Assembly (NCBI GenBank): GCA_020466095.1 | Contig: CM035808.1 | Coordinates: 1,410,190 to 1,474,189 of the forward strand | Direction of reading: 5' to 3' | From: Chlorops oryzae | Taxonomy: Eukaryota > Arthropoda > Insecta > Diptera > Chloropidae | DNA: 64,000 bases | Shown: in pieces, positions 11,421-23,254 of the stretch | Position numbering within the stretch: the stretch's first letter is position 1 | Layout: every line of letters begins with the position of its first letter | The notes under the pieces: generated by a model | What the model was told of the DNA's origin: nothing | Databases searched by the model: none | Seen by the model: the letters and a program-made list of their open reading frames with translations, nothing else | Program-made: the position numbers and the translations under genes

Positions 11421-13724
11421 TAGATAAAGTTAAAGTAATTTTTGACCTCTGTCGAAATTTTGTTTGTTGTTCAAGTATTATTTGGCAATCTTGATGGCCA
11501 GTAAACAAAAAATGTCGAAGCAACAAATTTATAATCATATAAGCTAAGGATTAAAGAAATTGCAAATAAATTGATTTTTAATTATAATTCGGATTAAACC
11601 GGCCTGAGCTACAACAAATATCTGAGAGGATTTAAAGAATTTCACAATCGAACTTAAAGCATCTCTCAATTCCACACGTCTTTCAAGTGGCTTAAGACAC
11701 AATTCCTCTCCTTACCATTTTATCCTGAAGATTAAGGGACTGTCAACTTATTACACAGCCGCCCACACATAACGCAATTGCGTAAGCGATTTTCTTGCAA
11801 GCAATTTTCCCATAATCCTCTTTTCGAAGCCTCCGAAATAATGAAAATTTCATTGAAATTAGATTAAATTCTCCTGTTACAAGTGATTAAATGTCCTTAT
11901 TTTGAAGAGCGAACACCTTGAAGGCATAGCATCGCACCGCATTAGTGAGTTGCATTCAAGACAAAATAAACCTTGTTGAAGCCACCACGAGACGAGAATG
12001 AAATGGTCAACACAATTCAAACGTGTGTTTGTGTGGCTAGAAAAGTGATTGAGTATTCTTTGCTCCTTCTCCAAGGACAATGCTAAAGGAGCAGAAGCAG
12101 TGTGGGAGAGAAACGACAAAAGCATTATTTTCCAATCAAGCAAAGAAAAACGTCGTTGTGTCGTATGGACACAGTGTTTTGGGTAATCGACGCTTCAATG
12201 GCCTACATTTCGAGGCTTAGGCTCAATCAACTTCAAAAACAATTTGCAAAAGGAAAAGGAGGAGGAGAAAAAAAGAATTGAATTCAAGGAAATTGAATCT
12301 GTCTTGCTATCACTTCAGCCACTTCATCATTCGCCATCTACAATATCCTCTGCGTATGCGTATGTGTGCGTGCGTGTGTTTGTGTCGTTTGAGCATGTGT
12401 TCGTTGTCACATGCGACATAATGTAAATAAATCACGAATATATCAAACTCGAAAGCAGGGCTCTCTAAAATACCGCCAAATTGACACGCATTCAACAATA
12501 ATTCGACGTGAGAAAAGAAAAATGGCGAAAAAAGACAACGATGAAATATTGAAAAGGCGATTAAAAAAGAAAATGGCGCTGTAAATGGTCGTGTTTCCTG
12601 TGACAGGCCATGTCAATTCGGAATAACATAATAAATAGTGTTCCTCGGCGATGGAATGGGTAGGAATGGTTTGTGTATAATTGGCAAACGTTTTTTTTTT
12701 TTTATGGTGGAAGAGGCTCCTATTCCGACAGGTTTCTGTCAGCTTTTCGGTTGATTAGACACATTCTTCTTCTCCGATTCGTGTTATTCTTCGTTGCTTC
12801 GTTGCTTCTTCGCTTGATTGATTTACCGCAAATGTTTACATGATTGAAGGCTAGACAGATTAGAATGGGCTTTCAATAGAAATCCTCGCTTCAATCAGGT
12901 TCTCCAAGAATTATTCGGCATCTTCATTTGGATTTATTGGCAGGATTATTGCAAGGGTGGCGTGAGGATATTTGAATTTTTCATTCAAAATTTTCTTTGA
13001 ACAAATTTATCTATTGTATAAAATGTTAATGGAGAAATCATATTGTTGCACAGTAGGATTTCGGTGGGAAGGATCAGGTTTTAAACCCTATTAAATTAGG
13101 TGTTTTTATGACTTTAAGTTATAAAGAAATGTACTGAATAAGAAAAATTCCATATAAAGCGTTTTTGAAAATGGAATTTTTTTGGTAAAAAAAAAAATGA
13201 CGTGAGGAAGAAAATACTAAAAGTTTAAAAAAGAGAAGAATTTTTATATAAAAGGAAAAGTAATTCTACAGTTCGAACAAAAACAAATATAATTTTTTTG
13301 ATAAAAAAAGCAGTAAAATTCGTTATTTTTTCATGAATTTCTAAGTATATTGATATTTCCGAAAGATTGTTTTCAAAAAATAAATAAAATCATAGCATAT
13401 TTTAAGGAGTGATATTTGATTAGAAACAATTTTATTCTGTATACAATACGTATGTATGAAAACAAAGGGTCTTGCCGATTCACTAAGGCAATCGGCCCAA
13501 TGAAAGGGATTTTAAGGTTTTGTATGATTTGCTAAGGTAGTATAGCACACTCTAGGAACCGATTTTTAGGTTTCTATTGCCCAGTGTCCTTGAAATATCC
13601 TACAAAACCCTTTTAATTAAGCCCTTTTCAAAAATTATATCTGAAAAACGAATTAAGATTAAAAGATGAAACAAATGGCCGCTGATAGCTTATAAAAGGG
13701 AAAATTAAAAAAAATTTTTTTTTA

Positions 13725-14175
13725 AATTTTACACTGAAAAAAAACTTTCACAACAAAGAAAATAAAAATTACATTTTTTTGCAGTGTATTCCCGTTTTCG
13801 CGCCACTTTTTTAATTTAACACTGAGAAAAAAACTTTCACAACAAAGAAAATAAAAATTATAATTTGTTTTCAGTGTATTCCCGTTTTTGCGCCACTTTT
13901 TTAATTTTACACTGAGAAAAAAACTGTCACAACAAAGAAAATAAAATTTAAAAAAAATTTTTTTCAGTGTATTCCCGTCTTCGCGCAACTTTTTTATTTT
14001 TACACTGAGAAAAAAACTTTCACAAGAAAGAAAATAAAATTAAAAAAAAATTTTTCAGTGTATTCCCGTCTTCGCGTAACTTTTTTAATTTTACACTGAG
14101 AAAAAAACTTTCACAACAAAGAAAATAAAAAATTATTAATTTTTTTGCAGTGTATTCCCGTTTTCGCGCCACTTT
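13725..14175. repeat. Tandem block in right foldback arm, about 90-bp unit, five copies
   Basis: The reverse complement of the left-arm unit: ACACTGAGAAAAAAACTTTC, CAACAAAGAAAATAAAA, CAGTGTATTCCCGTTTTCGC. There are five copies here against three on the left, so the arms have changed copy number independently. Confidence 0.9.
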
Positions 14176-14789
14176 CTCGCTACTTCTAAAAAATACCTCT
14201 GAGTATGACTTTTAACCAAAAAAATTTTTATCAAAATCAAAATGTAGTTTTAGGAGATATTAACAAAAACTTGAGCCCATATAGACACTCTCAGTACTGA
14301 TATGCTGCGCTAGACATGCTTGACTGCAGGTCAATTGTAAATCGATCTCGAAGCATATGGCCGAAAACTAAGTTGCGTTCTTGTTTGCTTTTAGTTATGG
14401 CTAAATCCCGTAAACTGTTCAATATTTTATTTTCCTGTCTATAACAAAGTTTTAGCCTTAGATTCAGAAAAATGAATTGTGTTAATAAGTGACCCAAAAA
14501 ACTCCATTCATTGTGGGTACAAATGGCAAAAAACTTCAAAATGTAACAAATTTTTCACCTCTTTTTACATTTCTGATCCATATCTCCCGAACCAGTACGA
14601 ATTTTATAAAAGTTTTTTCATGACATGAAGAAAAATGAAAACCAAATAACTCCTTCGAGGACAATATATGCATCCGGACACTCATTGATACCATTTTGGA
14701 ACTTCAAAGTTTAACATTTTTACCCTAAATCAGAAGAAAAAGACTAAAAACCCTGTAAATATGCTGATATTTTTCATTTGATATTAACA

Positions 14790-17240
14790 ATTGCATATGA
14801 CCATATTTAACTCAATATTTCAATGTTCCACACTACGAAAGAATTGTAAAAATTTTATATCCAGTCAAGTTCACCTTTTCCGATTCGATGATTCTCTCGG
14901 TTTAAAACCATCGCGCTGATAAAAGGTTGTGGTTAGGTGGTGAGTGTAGCCCATTTTGATGAACCTACTTTATTTTCTCAATTGCATTACTCTACAACAA
15001 CTTCTAATTTTTACCAAAAAAAGATTGAAGCCATCCACTGCGTCTCGCTATAAATTAATGTTCTCACTCATTCTTAGGACAGTCATAGAAAAATTGAAAT
15101 CGATTTAAATGCCAGAAGAGAATATTCTTTCGTACGAAAACAAAATCCTTTTAAACAATTTTATTGTGTTCCTTCACAAAATGACAGCGCGAAAAGGCTT
15201 CACAAAAAACCGAAGAAGAAAATTCCCTCAAATGGGGCTAGACTAATTCAAAAGGATTCGTCTGTAGAATTAATTTCAGGTGATTTAATTTGAATACTCT
15301 CACGTATTCCATAGAAATTGTGGTAATTTTCGAGAACTTGAGGAAAATTTCTCTCAAAAAAAGCTCAATGATGATTTACCGGCCAGAAATTTTGCTGATG
15401 ACATCTTCAAAGTATTTTCCTTGAAAAAGATCAATGTCCCATCAATAATATAGAGAAAAGGAAAACTCAAAGTGACCTTTTCTCGCTTTCCATAAAATTT
15501 CGTTAAAAATCGAGCCAATGAACCAACGAAGGACATCTTTTCAGGAAAATATTCAATATTTTCTTTTTTATATGCGAAAAAAGTTGAAAGAATTTCAAAT
15601 TTATCTCGTCCGTCATGGCTTGCAGGCGCGTGTGCCGACAACTATTTCGGGAGGGGTCTAAGGCGAGTATTTTCTAACGTGATTGTCCGCGTATGGGAAG
15701 CCCCAAAATCACTTTTTGCATACGCCGCTGATGGCTTACAAATATTTTTCGTGTCTTCGTAAATAAAAGGACATTTTCTCCATTGTATGCAATATTTTGA
15801 TACGTCCATGTGTCAATTGATGAGTTAATTTTGGCACAATGTATGTCGCATGTATTTTATGAAGCCCATGGGGAAAAAATAATTGCTTCGTCTGAGCTCA
15901 CTTCACTTATCATCCTCGGTTCCTCGATACATCCTGCTGGACCGATTTTATATGCTTTTACACGTCATATGTGGGACTCAAGAAGGCATTAAAACTATCT
16001 TTAAACGTTCATTGCGGCCATTTTTGCTTTAAGAAGACTTTAAGAGTTGCTCATGTTTTCCGCCTGTCCGGATGATGCGGAAAATATGAGAATAAGAAAC
16101 TCTCGAAGGGGCAACAATACACATCCAAATTAGGTAAACAAATTTGTTTTGTTTATGTTGTTCCTCTAATGAAAAACACTCATTGAATGTCGAAAACAAT
16201 CGTAGCTGTTGCCATTGTCGTCATCAATTTTGAAGGGTTCAATGGACCCAAAATCATGATCTCAGATTTCATTTTGCTTTTAGCCTTTACACTTTAGCCT
16301 TGATGGCTCATTTTTTTCTCGGCTGCTCATGCATTTAAATTCTTTTCGGTAGCAATAATAATACCAAGAATAAAACCAAGAACAACAATAACAACAATGT
16401 ATTATTTTCAAAAATTAAGGTGCCTACTCATAGGCTGACAAACCACAAACTGGCAATGAGTTTCTCATTATCGCATCGTGTTAGCAGAGTCACATCTCCA
16501 TACCAATGAACGATATTAACATCAAATTGGACTTGCTTTTCGTACAAAATAATTGCCTTCTCGTTAGAACTGGCTTTATAAGCCATACAAGCGACTAATA
16601 AAAGGGCAAAATAGAAATAGAAATGGAAAAAAAGTGCCTAAAAGTATACCTACACTGGCCGAAAATGCATGCAAGCGCAGCAATGTGCACTAACCGTGAC
16701 ATTATTCTGTCCTCGTGCTTGTGTGTGTGTGTGTGTGTGGTGTGTGTGTGTGTGTGTGTGTGTGTACATCATTGTGTGTGTGCTTAGTGACAATGCTGGC
16801 ATAGTGCACATGACAACAATGACTTTGTGTTGTATTTATGATAACAAGAATGTTGCGTATTTCAGTAAATAAGAACAAATGCAGACATATTATTGCTTCG
16901 ATGTGTATACGTACATGTAGGTATATCCCAGCCGGAAATGTCCCGTTAAAACAATCAATGATTCCAGCATGACATCAGAGCCGCGACTCCTCCTGATTAT
17001 ACACCAACTTTCTAATGAAAATAAAACACACAAGCGGCATTGGCAGTCATAAGAGCATATGTCACGAGTTGGTCATCGAAAGTGGAGTAGATCTATTCCG
17101 TCGTATCGATACCTCTATCGATGACAGTCCATTGAGTTGCGATGAATAACATTTCCTCTCGATGGCAATGCCATTGCAATTGAGAAGTACTCAAAATTTC
17201 CCCTTGATGTCCTTGGTGAAAAAATTAATGAATTGTTCAT
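14790..17240. other. Intronic DNA, no gene seen
   Basis: Mostly unique-looking, moderately AT-rich DNA with a TG microsatellite at about 16718-16765. I found no splice-bounded open frame. Confidence 0.55.
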
Positions 17241-17339
17241 TTATGAGAAAATTTCCGGCTGGGATATGATGTGATATGATGTCAGTGTGTGTGATTCGTG
17301 TGTTTTTGTGCATTTGGTTTTACATTTCCCTGCTGCAGC

Positions 17340-17470
17340 ACATGCAGTTGATTTAACCATTCCGGTTGCTGGCAGTAGTTTCGCTCCCGAAATGATAAGA
17401 AGGGCTTTGATTATGGTCCCTCGAATGGAGATGCCAACTGAATTTTTTGATACTGCTTGCTTTGGCCTGT
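17340..17470 (+). other. Unrecognised open segment, copy 2 of a related pair
   Basis: On the + strand this reads AHAVDLTIPVAGSSFAPEMI, then RRALIMVPRMEMPTEFFDTA and a TGA at 17470. A pyrimidine-rich stretch ending gctgcag precedes it like a splice acceptor. It aligns without gaps, weakly, to 17532-17740 (shared ARA/AHA start and RME-x-P). The opposite strand is open too, with codon third positions coinciding, so the strand cannot be fixed. I do not recognise a family; it may be an exon relic or chance. Confidence 0.25.
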
Positions 17471-17531
17471 GAAGCATCCGGAAATTATTAAAAGAAAGTC
17501 TCAGTTTTTGTATTTTTTTCTTCTTTCATAG

Positions 17532-17740
17532 AAAATTCTCGTCACAGCATGTGCTCGTGCTCTTAATGCCTCAGTTGAGCCTCCAAACAAATTATGCCGA
17601 CGAACTTTTCTAGTGCTAATGAAAGGGGCTATGGCTCGCATGGAATTTCCCATTGACCTTATAGACGGAGCATATGTTTTAATTAGCTGCGAGAGCTCAA
17701 AAATAGCTTCCGAAAATTCCATAACACGAAAGAGTCCTTG
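17532..17740 (+). other. Unrecognised open segment, copy 1 of a related pair
   Basis: It follows a strong acceptor-like tract (tttttttcttctttcatag). The + strand reads KILVTACARALNASVEPPNK, LCRRTFLVLMKGAMARMEFP, IDLIDGAYVLISCESSKIAS. The minus strand is open over 17501-17863 (SEAIFELSQLIKTYAPSIRS and onward). The composition looks protein-like on both strands. There is no phase-compatible intron joining it to 17340-17470, and no start codon context. A pseudogene fragment, an unknown nested gene and coincidence all remain possible. Confidence 0.28.
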
Positions 17741-17863
17741 TTTTTTTTTTAATACTTTCTTGTCTGTTTGTTTTCTGTTTATTCGGGGGGAATTTTTGCG
17801 ATCGAAGTTTGAGTGATTTCGCCTAAAGGATGAAGAGCTGAAATGTTTCGAATGAAAAGGCAA

Positions 17864-18023
17864 TAGGGGTATTCACAAAGGTGTGTTAAAAACGTTGGAA
17901 AGTCGGAAAATTGCGAATTCTTAAAATTAAAAAATTTTTTTGTATCTTGCACAACTTTTAAGCAGTTCAAATTTTCCGATTTTCCGACTTTCCTATTTTC
18001 CGACGCCTTTGTGAATACCCCTA
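17864..18023. mobile_element. 160-bp palindromic element with perfect 18-bp ends
   Basis: TAGGGGTATTCACAAAGG at the left is the exact reverse complement of the right end. Inside, AAGTCGGAAAAT is mirrored by ATTTTCCGACTTT. Non-coding MITE. A 46-bp minimal relative is at 34380-34425. Confidence 0.88.
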
Positions 18024-18373
18024 ATAATTATTTAAAAAAAATTAAAATTTTTTTATGCCTTAAAATATGCTTCTCTCCCAGTGTCAGTGCTGTGAAGAAT
18101 AAAGTTTTAGATCCTTACGATTGAAAGGACATAGGATTCAAGCGGAATCCTTTTAATTTTCCATTGTTCATCACAAAAAATAGTTCATTCAGACAAATTT
18201 TCTAAGAAAAAATGGATTCTCAATTGCTTATAAATCTGGCGATAAAGAGAAAGAAATCGAAAACAACTTTCTCAACGGCTTAATTGTTTCAAATGTTCTT
18301 GGAAAATATTTTCAAAAAAATAAACAACTTGAATAACACCATAAATAACATCAATAGTAGGATGAATAAATGG

Positions 18374-18630
18374 AGCAACAGAAAATATTTTTATTCAACA
18401 CCTAAAGGTATTCTTTTAAATATTTAAAAAGCAATTTATTCAATTTTAAGTCTTTACCAATGGAACTGAATTGAGGCTTCAACAAAATCAACCCAACTCC
18501 CCAGAGCGTTGCTCAGGATTGGTTAATTGACGAAAGTAGAAGAATGCACAAATTTTTGTATATCGGAAATATTGTAAAAATTTCTTTGCATACTTTCCGG
18601 TGATGAAATTAAATATTTAAGTTCTTCCTA
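18374..18630. mobile_element. Family A inverted-repeat element
   Basis: The left end GCAACAGAAAATATTTTTAT, then AACACCTAAAGGTAT, matches the copies at 662 and 43264. The right end is degraded (TTTGCATACTTTCCGGTG, then TTAAATATTT). Confidence 0.55.
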
Positions 18631-18639
18631 TTAAAATAT

Positions 18640-19420
18640 ATAAGCACTTTAAGTATAAATAATCAGGAATATTAAAGAAAAAATCTCTTCAATGAGATTA
18701 AATAAATTTTTATAAAATTCGAAATTCGTTCGAAACCCCTTACGCCCACCACTGCACTGAATTGCATTATTGTCGCACCGGAATTCTGAGACTTACGTAT
18801 AAATAATCAACATCGCATACGAAATCAACAATCGAGTTAATGCTATTTATGCATTTTCGATCCAAAACGACTTCATGCGAATGACTTCATTGTCGGCTTG
18901 TGTTTCAATTGAGCAGAATCTCCCCCCCAAATCAACTCGTTCGGTATGCAGAAATTTCACCAAATTTCCAAACGATTTTCAAGAATTTACATTCGGCTCA
19001 ATGTCTGTGCTTTGTTCGTGAGAAAAAGCAAAAATTGGTTTTCAATTTCATTGGAATTATTTGTCATGATGAAGAAGATGAGTTGGTCGAACCGGAAATG
19101 TGGCCCAGAGTTTTTCACATGAATTTTGATGAGACTCGAGGAATGAGATGATATGCAATATTCCTTGCCCTTTGATATTCGAAACTCGGTGAAAATATGT
19201 TGCATAATCTTAGGTTGACTTAAGCACAAAATGATTTATTTTTGCCATTGAATCCACTTTGAAAGAACGCTTGGGCAGAATCCTCGCCTCACGAAAATTC
19301 TCTAAAAAAAAAAGTTATTCGAGGAACAAAATTTCGTTGAACTTGAGAACTTGAGAAGGTGAACGAAATGCAAAATTTTTAAGCCCTTCGTGGGAACGTC
19401 ACATCTCCACCTAAGATGTT
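18640..19420. other. Intronic DNA, no gene seen
   Basis: Unique-looking sequence. The open frames at 18900-19151 and its opposite strand have no splice or start support. Confidence 0.5.
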
Positions 19421-19436
19421 ATGACCAGGGCTCGGA

Positions 19437-19654
19437 TATATATGCATTTATAAATTTAAAGCATACTTTATGGGGGAAAAACTTTTCTTACCAACATTTT
19501 GCGAATAAGTCTAGTGAAGTTGAACTTCAAACGGCTTTTCTACATTCATAAAAATTCTTATTGAATTTAAAAATCTATTTGAATCTTAACTTTATGTGAG
19601 TTGAACAAAATTTTTACTCCATAAAGTATGCTTTAAATTTATAAATGCATATAC
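19437..19654. mobile_element. Inverted-repeat element, family D (TATGCATTTATAAATTTAAA ends)
   Basis: The left TATGCATTTATAAATTTAAA, then GCATACTTTATGG, is repeated in reverse at the right end over more than 30 bases. It is preceded by ACCAGGGCTCGGAT, as is its relative at 43484. Confidence 0.8.
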
Positions 19655-20190
19655 AGGGTGTTCCGTTTGTGATGGTCAACCGGTCGGGAGCTGATAGAGG
19701 GGGTCAGAACTAACAAAAAATAGTATGGCAGGGGGGGGTCCAAAATGCACCCCTGAGGAGTTATAAGGGAAAGAAAGAAATTTGCAGTTGTTTCAGGAAA
19801 AAAAAAATTGTCACGCCTCAACGTCCGTTGAATCCAAGATAAAAATTTTAATGCAGTTCGACAGAGAATTGTCAGACCTTTCTAGCGTATAAAATAGTCT
19901 TATGCTTTATTGCAGTCTTCAAGGGTATTTGAGCCTTCAAAGTAAAAATTTTAAAATTTTTTAAACATTTTTTGACTTTGAGAGCCATTTTGGTATGAAA
20001 AAGGTCCTATTAACACCCACATTTTTTATTTTATTCAAAATGCTGGATCGATTTCCTTTAATTTGATACCCCATATGTCAAATAAATTTTTTGAAAATAA
20101 GATGAAAAAATTAAATATCTAAATGAACATCTATCCGTTTGCTATCAATGAAGTCGAATTTAATAGATTTGATACTGTAAAACGAATAAG
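19655..20190. other. Intronic DNA with a CAGGGTGTTCCG start, possible transposon fragment
   Basis: The segment opens with CAGGGTGTTCCGTTTGTGAT and a G-run. No reverse-complement partner end or open frame was found. Confidence 0.35.
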
Positions 20191-20201
20191 TTTTTTTTTT
20201 G

Positions 20202-20700
20202 TTAACCCATTAATGGCTATGTCTAAGTTTATAAGAATTCGGCTATTATTCTTCTCTAAAGTGGCAAAGAATTATTTAACCCATTCTATTTACATTAATA
20301 TTCCATTTAATTTTTTTTGTTAACCCATTAATGCCTATGTCTAAGCTTATGAGAATTCGGCTATTATTCTTTCACTAAAGTGGCAAAAAATTATTATAAC
20401 CCATTCTATTTACATTAATAATCCATTTAATTTTTTTTGTTAACCCATTAATGCCTATGTCTAAGTTTATAAGAATTCGGCTCTTATTCTTCACTAAAGT
20501 GGCAAAGAATTATTTAACCCTATCTATTTACATTAATAATCCATTTAATTTTTTTTGTTAACCCATTAATGCCTATGTCTAAGCTTATGAGAATTCGGCT
20601 CTTATTTTTCACTAAAATGGCAAAGAATAATTTTTTGTTGGAAAAAGCTAATTATAAAAAATATTTAACCCATTCTATTTATATTAACCCTTCAACTACC
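20202..20700. repeat. Tandem satellite, about 119-bp unit, four copies
   Basis: Units start at about 20202, 20320, 20440 and 20559 with GTTAACCCATTAATGCCTAT, then GAGAATTCGGCT, AAAGTGGCAAAGAATTATTT and AACCCATTCTATTTACATTA. The reverse complement resembles the units of the array at 23250-24350. Confidence 0.92.
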
Positions 20701-20759
20701 AAATCAAAGCTAACGCTTTTTTGGCTCTCATTTTTCAATAAAATTTTATAAGAATTTGA

Positions 20760-23030
20760 AAAAATTTTCCGTTAGTCACAAAAAAAAAAAAAAAAAAATC
20801 AAAACCTCAGTCAACTGCAGAGGACAGTAGAAATTGAAGAGTTAAATACTTCTCCGAATAGTCGAGCCTCTACAAGGACTCATCTTGCTTCGAAAAAAAT
20901 GCCGAAAATATGGAAAATCCTGAAAATGGTCAGAAAGGATGGTTTTGATAAAGGGAAAAGAGCACATCGAATTGGAGTTATGAAGTGTCAAAGGACATCG
21001 AGGTTTTCCCATTGAAATAAACTTTTTGACAGGCGGATTACGTTGCTAATTTCAAAAGGGGGTGATGCATCAAATTCGACAGGAAATTTTTTCGGAGTTC
21101 TCATAACAAAATGAAATATTAGATCTTCTTAAATGTGGAAAATGTTAATTAAAACACTCTTCAGCGTGATTTTAATTTCAATAACTCTTTGAAGAGATGT
21201 TGTTAGTTGCATGGAAGGATGTCCTTTTCCTTCGATTCGAATTTCTTGTGTTCGTTTCTTGGTATTCTCGAAGAAAGGCGAATTCCAAAAATTTCTCAAA
21301 CCAGTTTTCAAGCGAAAATTGACACAGAAACCGATATCGTCCTTGCTGCTTACAAGGAATTTGTTTACTGGTCGCTCGCAAGCTGTCAAAGAAAGCCTTA
21401 AAGCAGCGGAACTTGACTCAAGGGAATTTTCCAATCAGAACAATTTCCACTTCTTCTTCTTCGTCGTCGTGGCTCAATAGACACATACAGTGTATTCTCA
21501 AAGATGTTCGGTTAAATTAAATTCTTGCTAAACGCCTTTGACTTTGACAAATTTCCTTCCGGTCGTGTCCTTTTGTCTTTTTTTTTTACAAAATGTCCTA
21601 CAAAAATAGCATTTAAAATCGTAAAATCAATAATCCAAATTTTCTCTTTCATTTGTGTGAATTCTGCGGATTTTCATTTGGCCGAAAATAGATCAAAAAG
21701 GCAACAAATTTTTGTAACTAGTCTAATTAAGTCCAACTGCCAGCATTATTCCCGCTTGCCAATTAAATAAATGTTTGACCAAGCAGCTAGAAACGAACAC
21801 ACACTCGTACGTTCGAACGTATCCATTGGCCCAATGGCAAACGGGTTAATGTGAGTTATAATTTCCGTAGAATGTTCAAATTCAAAATGGCCGCAAATTG
21901 GTGTTATGCAAAGTATGCGAAAAGCTGCAAACACTCGTAAACATTTTTAGCATAATTAAATTTAAATAATTTACGGTTGAATTGGCACAGAGCTGAAGCA
22001 GAAGCCGCAGTTAGAGCAGCAGCAGTAAGACGCGGAGGAGTCAGCATTCCCGACCGGATGTACCTACATGATCGCCTTATATCCTGTTAAGTCGTTGTGC
22101 TCCTGTGCTAACGTTTAGTGGTTAAATGGTCGATTTAAGGTGCTAATAAATTAATTGCTGCTAGCTTTTGCATTTGCGGTCGCTTTTCATAAGCTTAAGT
22201 GTCAGCTTGCCATTCGCATTTAGCTCGTTTCATTTAATTTCGAATGACAAATCAAATTTTCCGCATTTTCTCTATAAATTGGAATTACAAATTTTATTAA
22301 ATTGATAAATAAAAAATAAAAAATTACGGATTTTTTTTTTTGTGCTTTGCATTTTGCTAACCGATCATAAAAGCTGAGCACGTTGTTATATAAAATTATT
22401 TATGCTGTAGGGGGAACCCCAAAAAAAGATTAATGGAAATTTATTTATTTATTTATTTATTTTTGTTCTGCTCTGATTGGGAAATTTAAATGCAAAAAAT
22501 ATCCGAACATTACTTCATCGATAACGATTATTTCAAAAGTAATTAGGCCTCTTTTTAACTGACATCGATGAACATTTGCTCATGGGAAGAGAACTAAATA
22601 AAATAAAATAAATTATTTCAAAAAATTATCTTTAAATAGGTTGAAATGCTTTGCGGTTTGAGGAAAGTCAATAGTTCAATTGTACAAAATATTTGATTGT
22701 TCTGGTATAATTTTTCAGTCTGGAGGAAGAAGCGGTACAGGACATCGTTTGGATATATAAAATATAATGTAGTAGGGGTAGTAGAATAACTCTTCATCAT
22801 ATAATAGGCTATCAATTAGAGTAATTGGAATTTAGTCTACAAAATGTGGTTCTCTTTCAATTCAAGCCGAATATATTTTACTTTTATTGTACCGGGTCTA
22901 GGTTCTGTAAATACCGTTTAAACCCTTTCATCTGGTTAGTCACGGCCAACGTATGCTAACAGACGAACCGATAAAAACATGAGCCCCATGCCTGTATAAG
23001 GAGAGCCTTTTTATAGTGCCTTTAATTTTA
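20760..23030. other. Spacer between the two inverted arrays, no gene seen
   Basis: Includes a TTTA microsatellite (22440-22462), a poly-A run near 20780, and a stretch at 21960-22100 with CAG-type triplets. The open frames at 21129-21480 overlap on both strands and have no gene context. Confidence 0.5.
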
Positions 23031-23254
23031 TCTCTTCAACTCCCAGTGTCATCTGCCTGTGACAGTGGTATCTTTTGATGGACATAACAACTTTAAGCAT
23101 TATCGTTACTTCGCTAAAAATAATTTTTTCAAATTTTCATATTTTCAAAATTCGCGGTGTGGCCTGTAGGTGGCAATGTGCTAAAAACTTTTTTGTTGCC
23201 ACCTAAAAATCATTCAATGCCATTTTTAGTGAAAAATAAGAGGCATCTTTCATT

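Larger units (their letters stand above)
10195..14770. mobile_element. Large foldback-type element, about 4.6 kb
   Basis: The arm 10195-11260 is repeated in reverse as 13430-14770. Shared landmarks include CCATATGCTTCGAGATCGAT with its complement near 14340, and CAAGACCCTTTGTTTTCATA near 11217 with its complement near 13455. Each arm carries an inner tandem block. The centre (11261-13429) holds no transposase frame. Long arms with internal tandem repeats are characteristic of Foldback-like fly elements; the class assignment is inference. Confidence 0.8.

Noticed and set aside
21129..21480. Overlapping frames on both strands
   Set aside because: No splice sites, start context or recognisable motif; the two strands are equally open.
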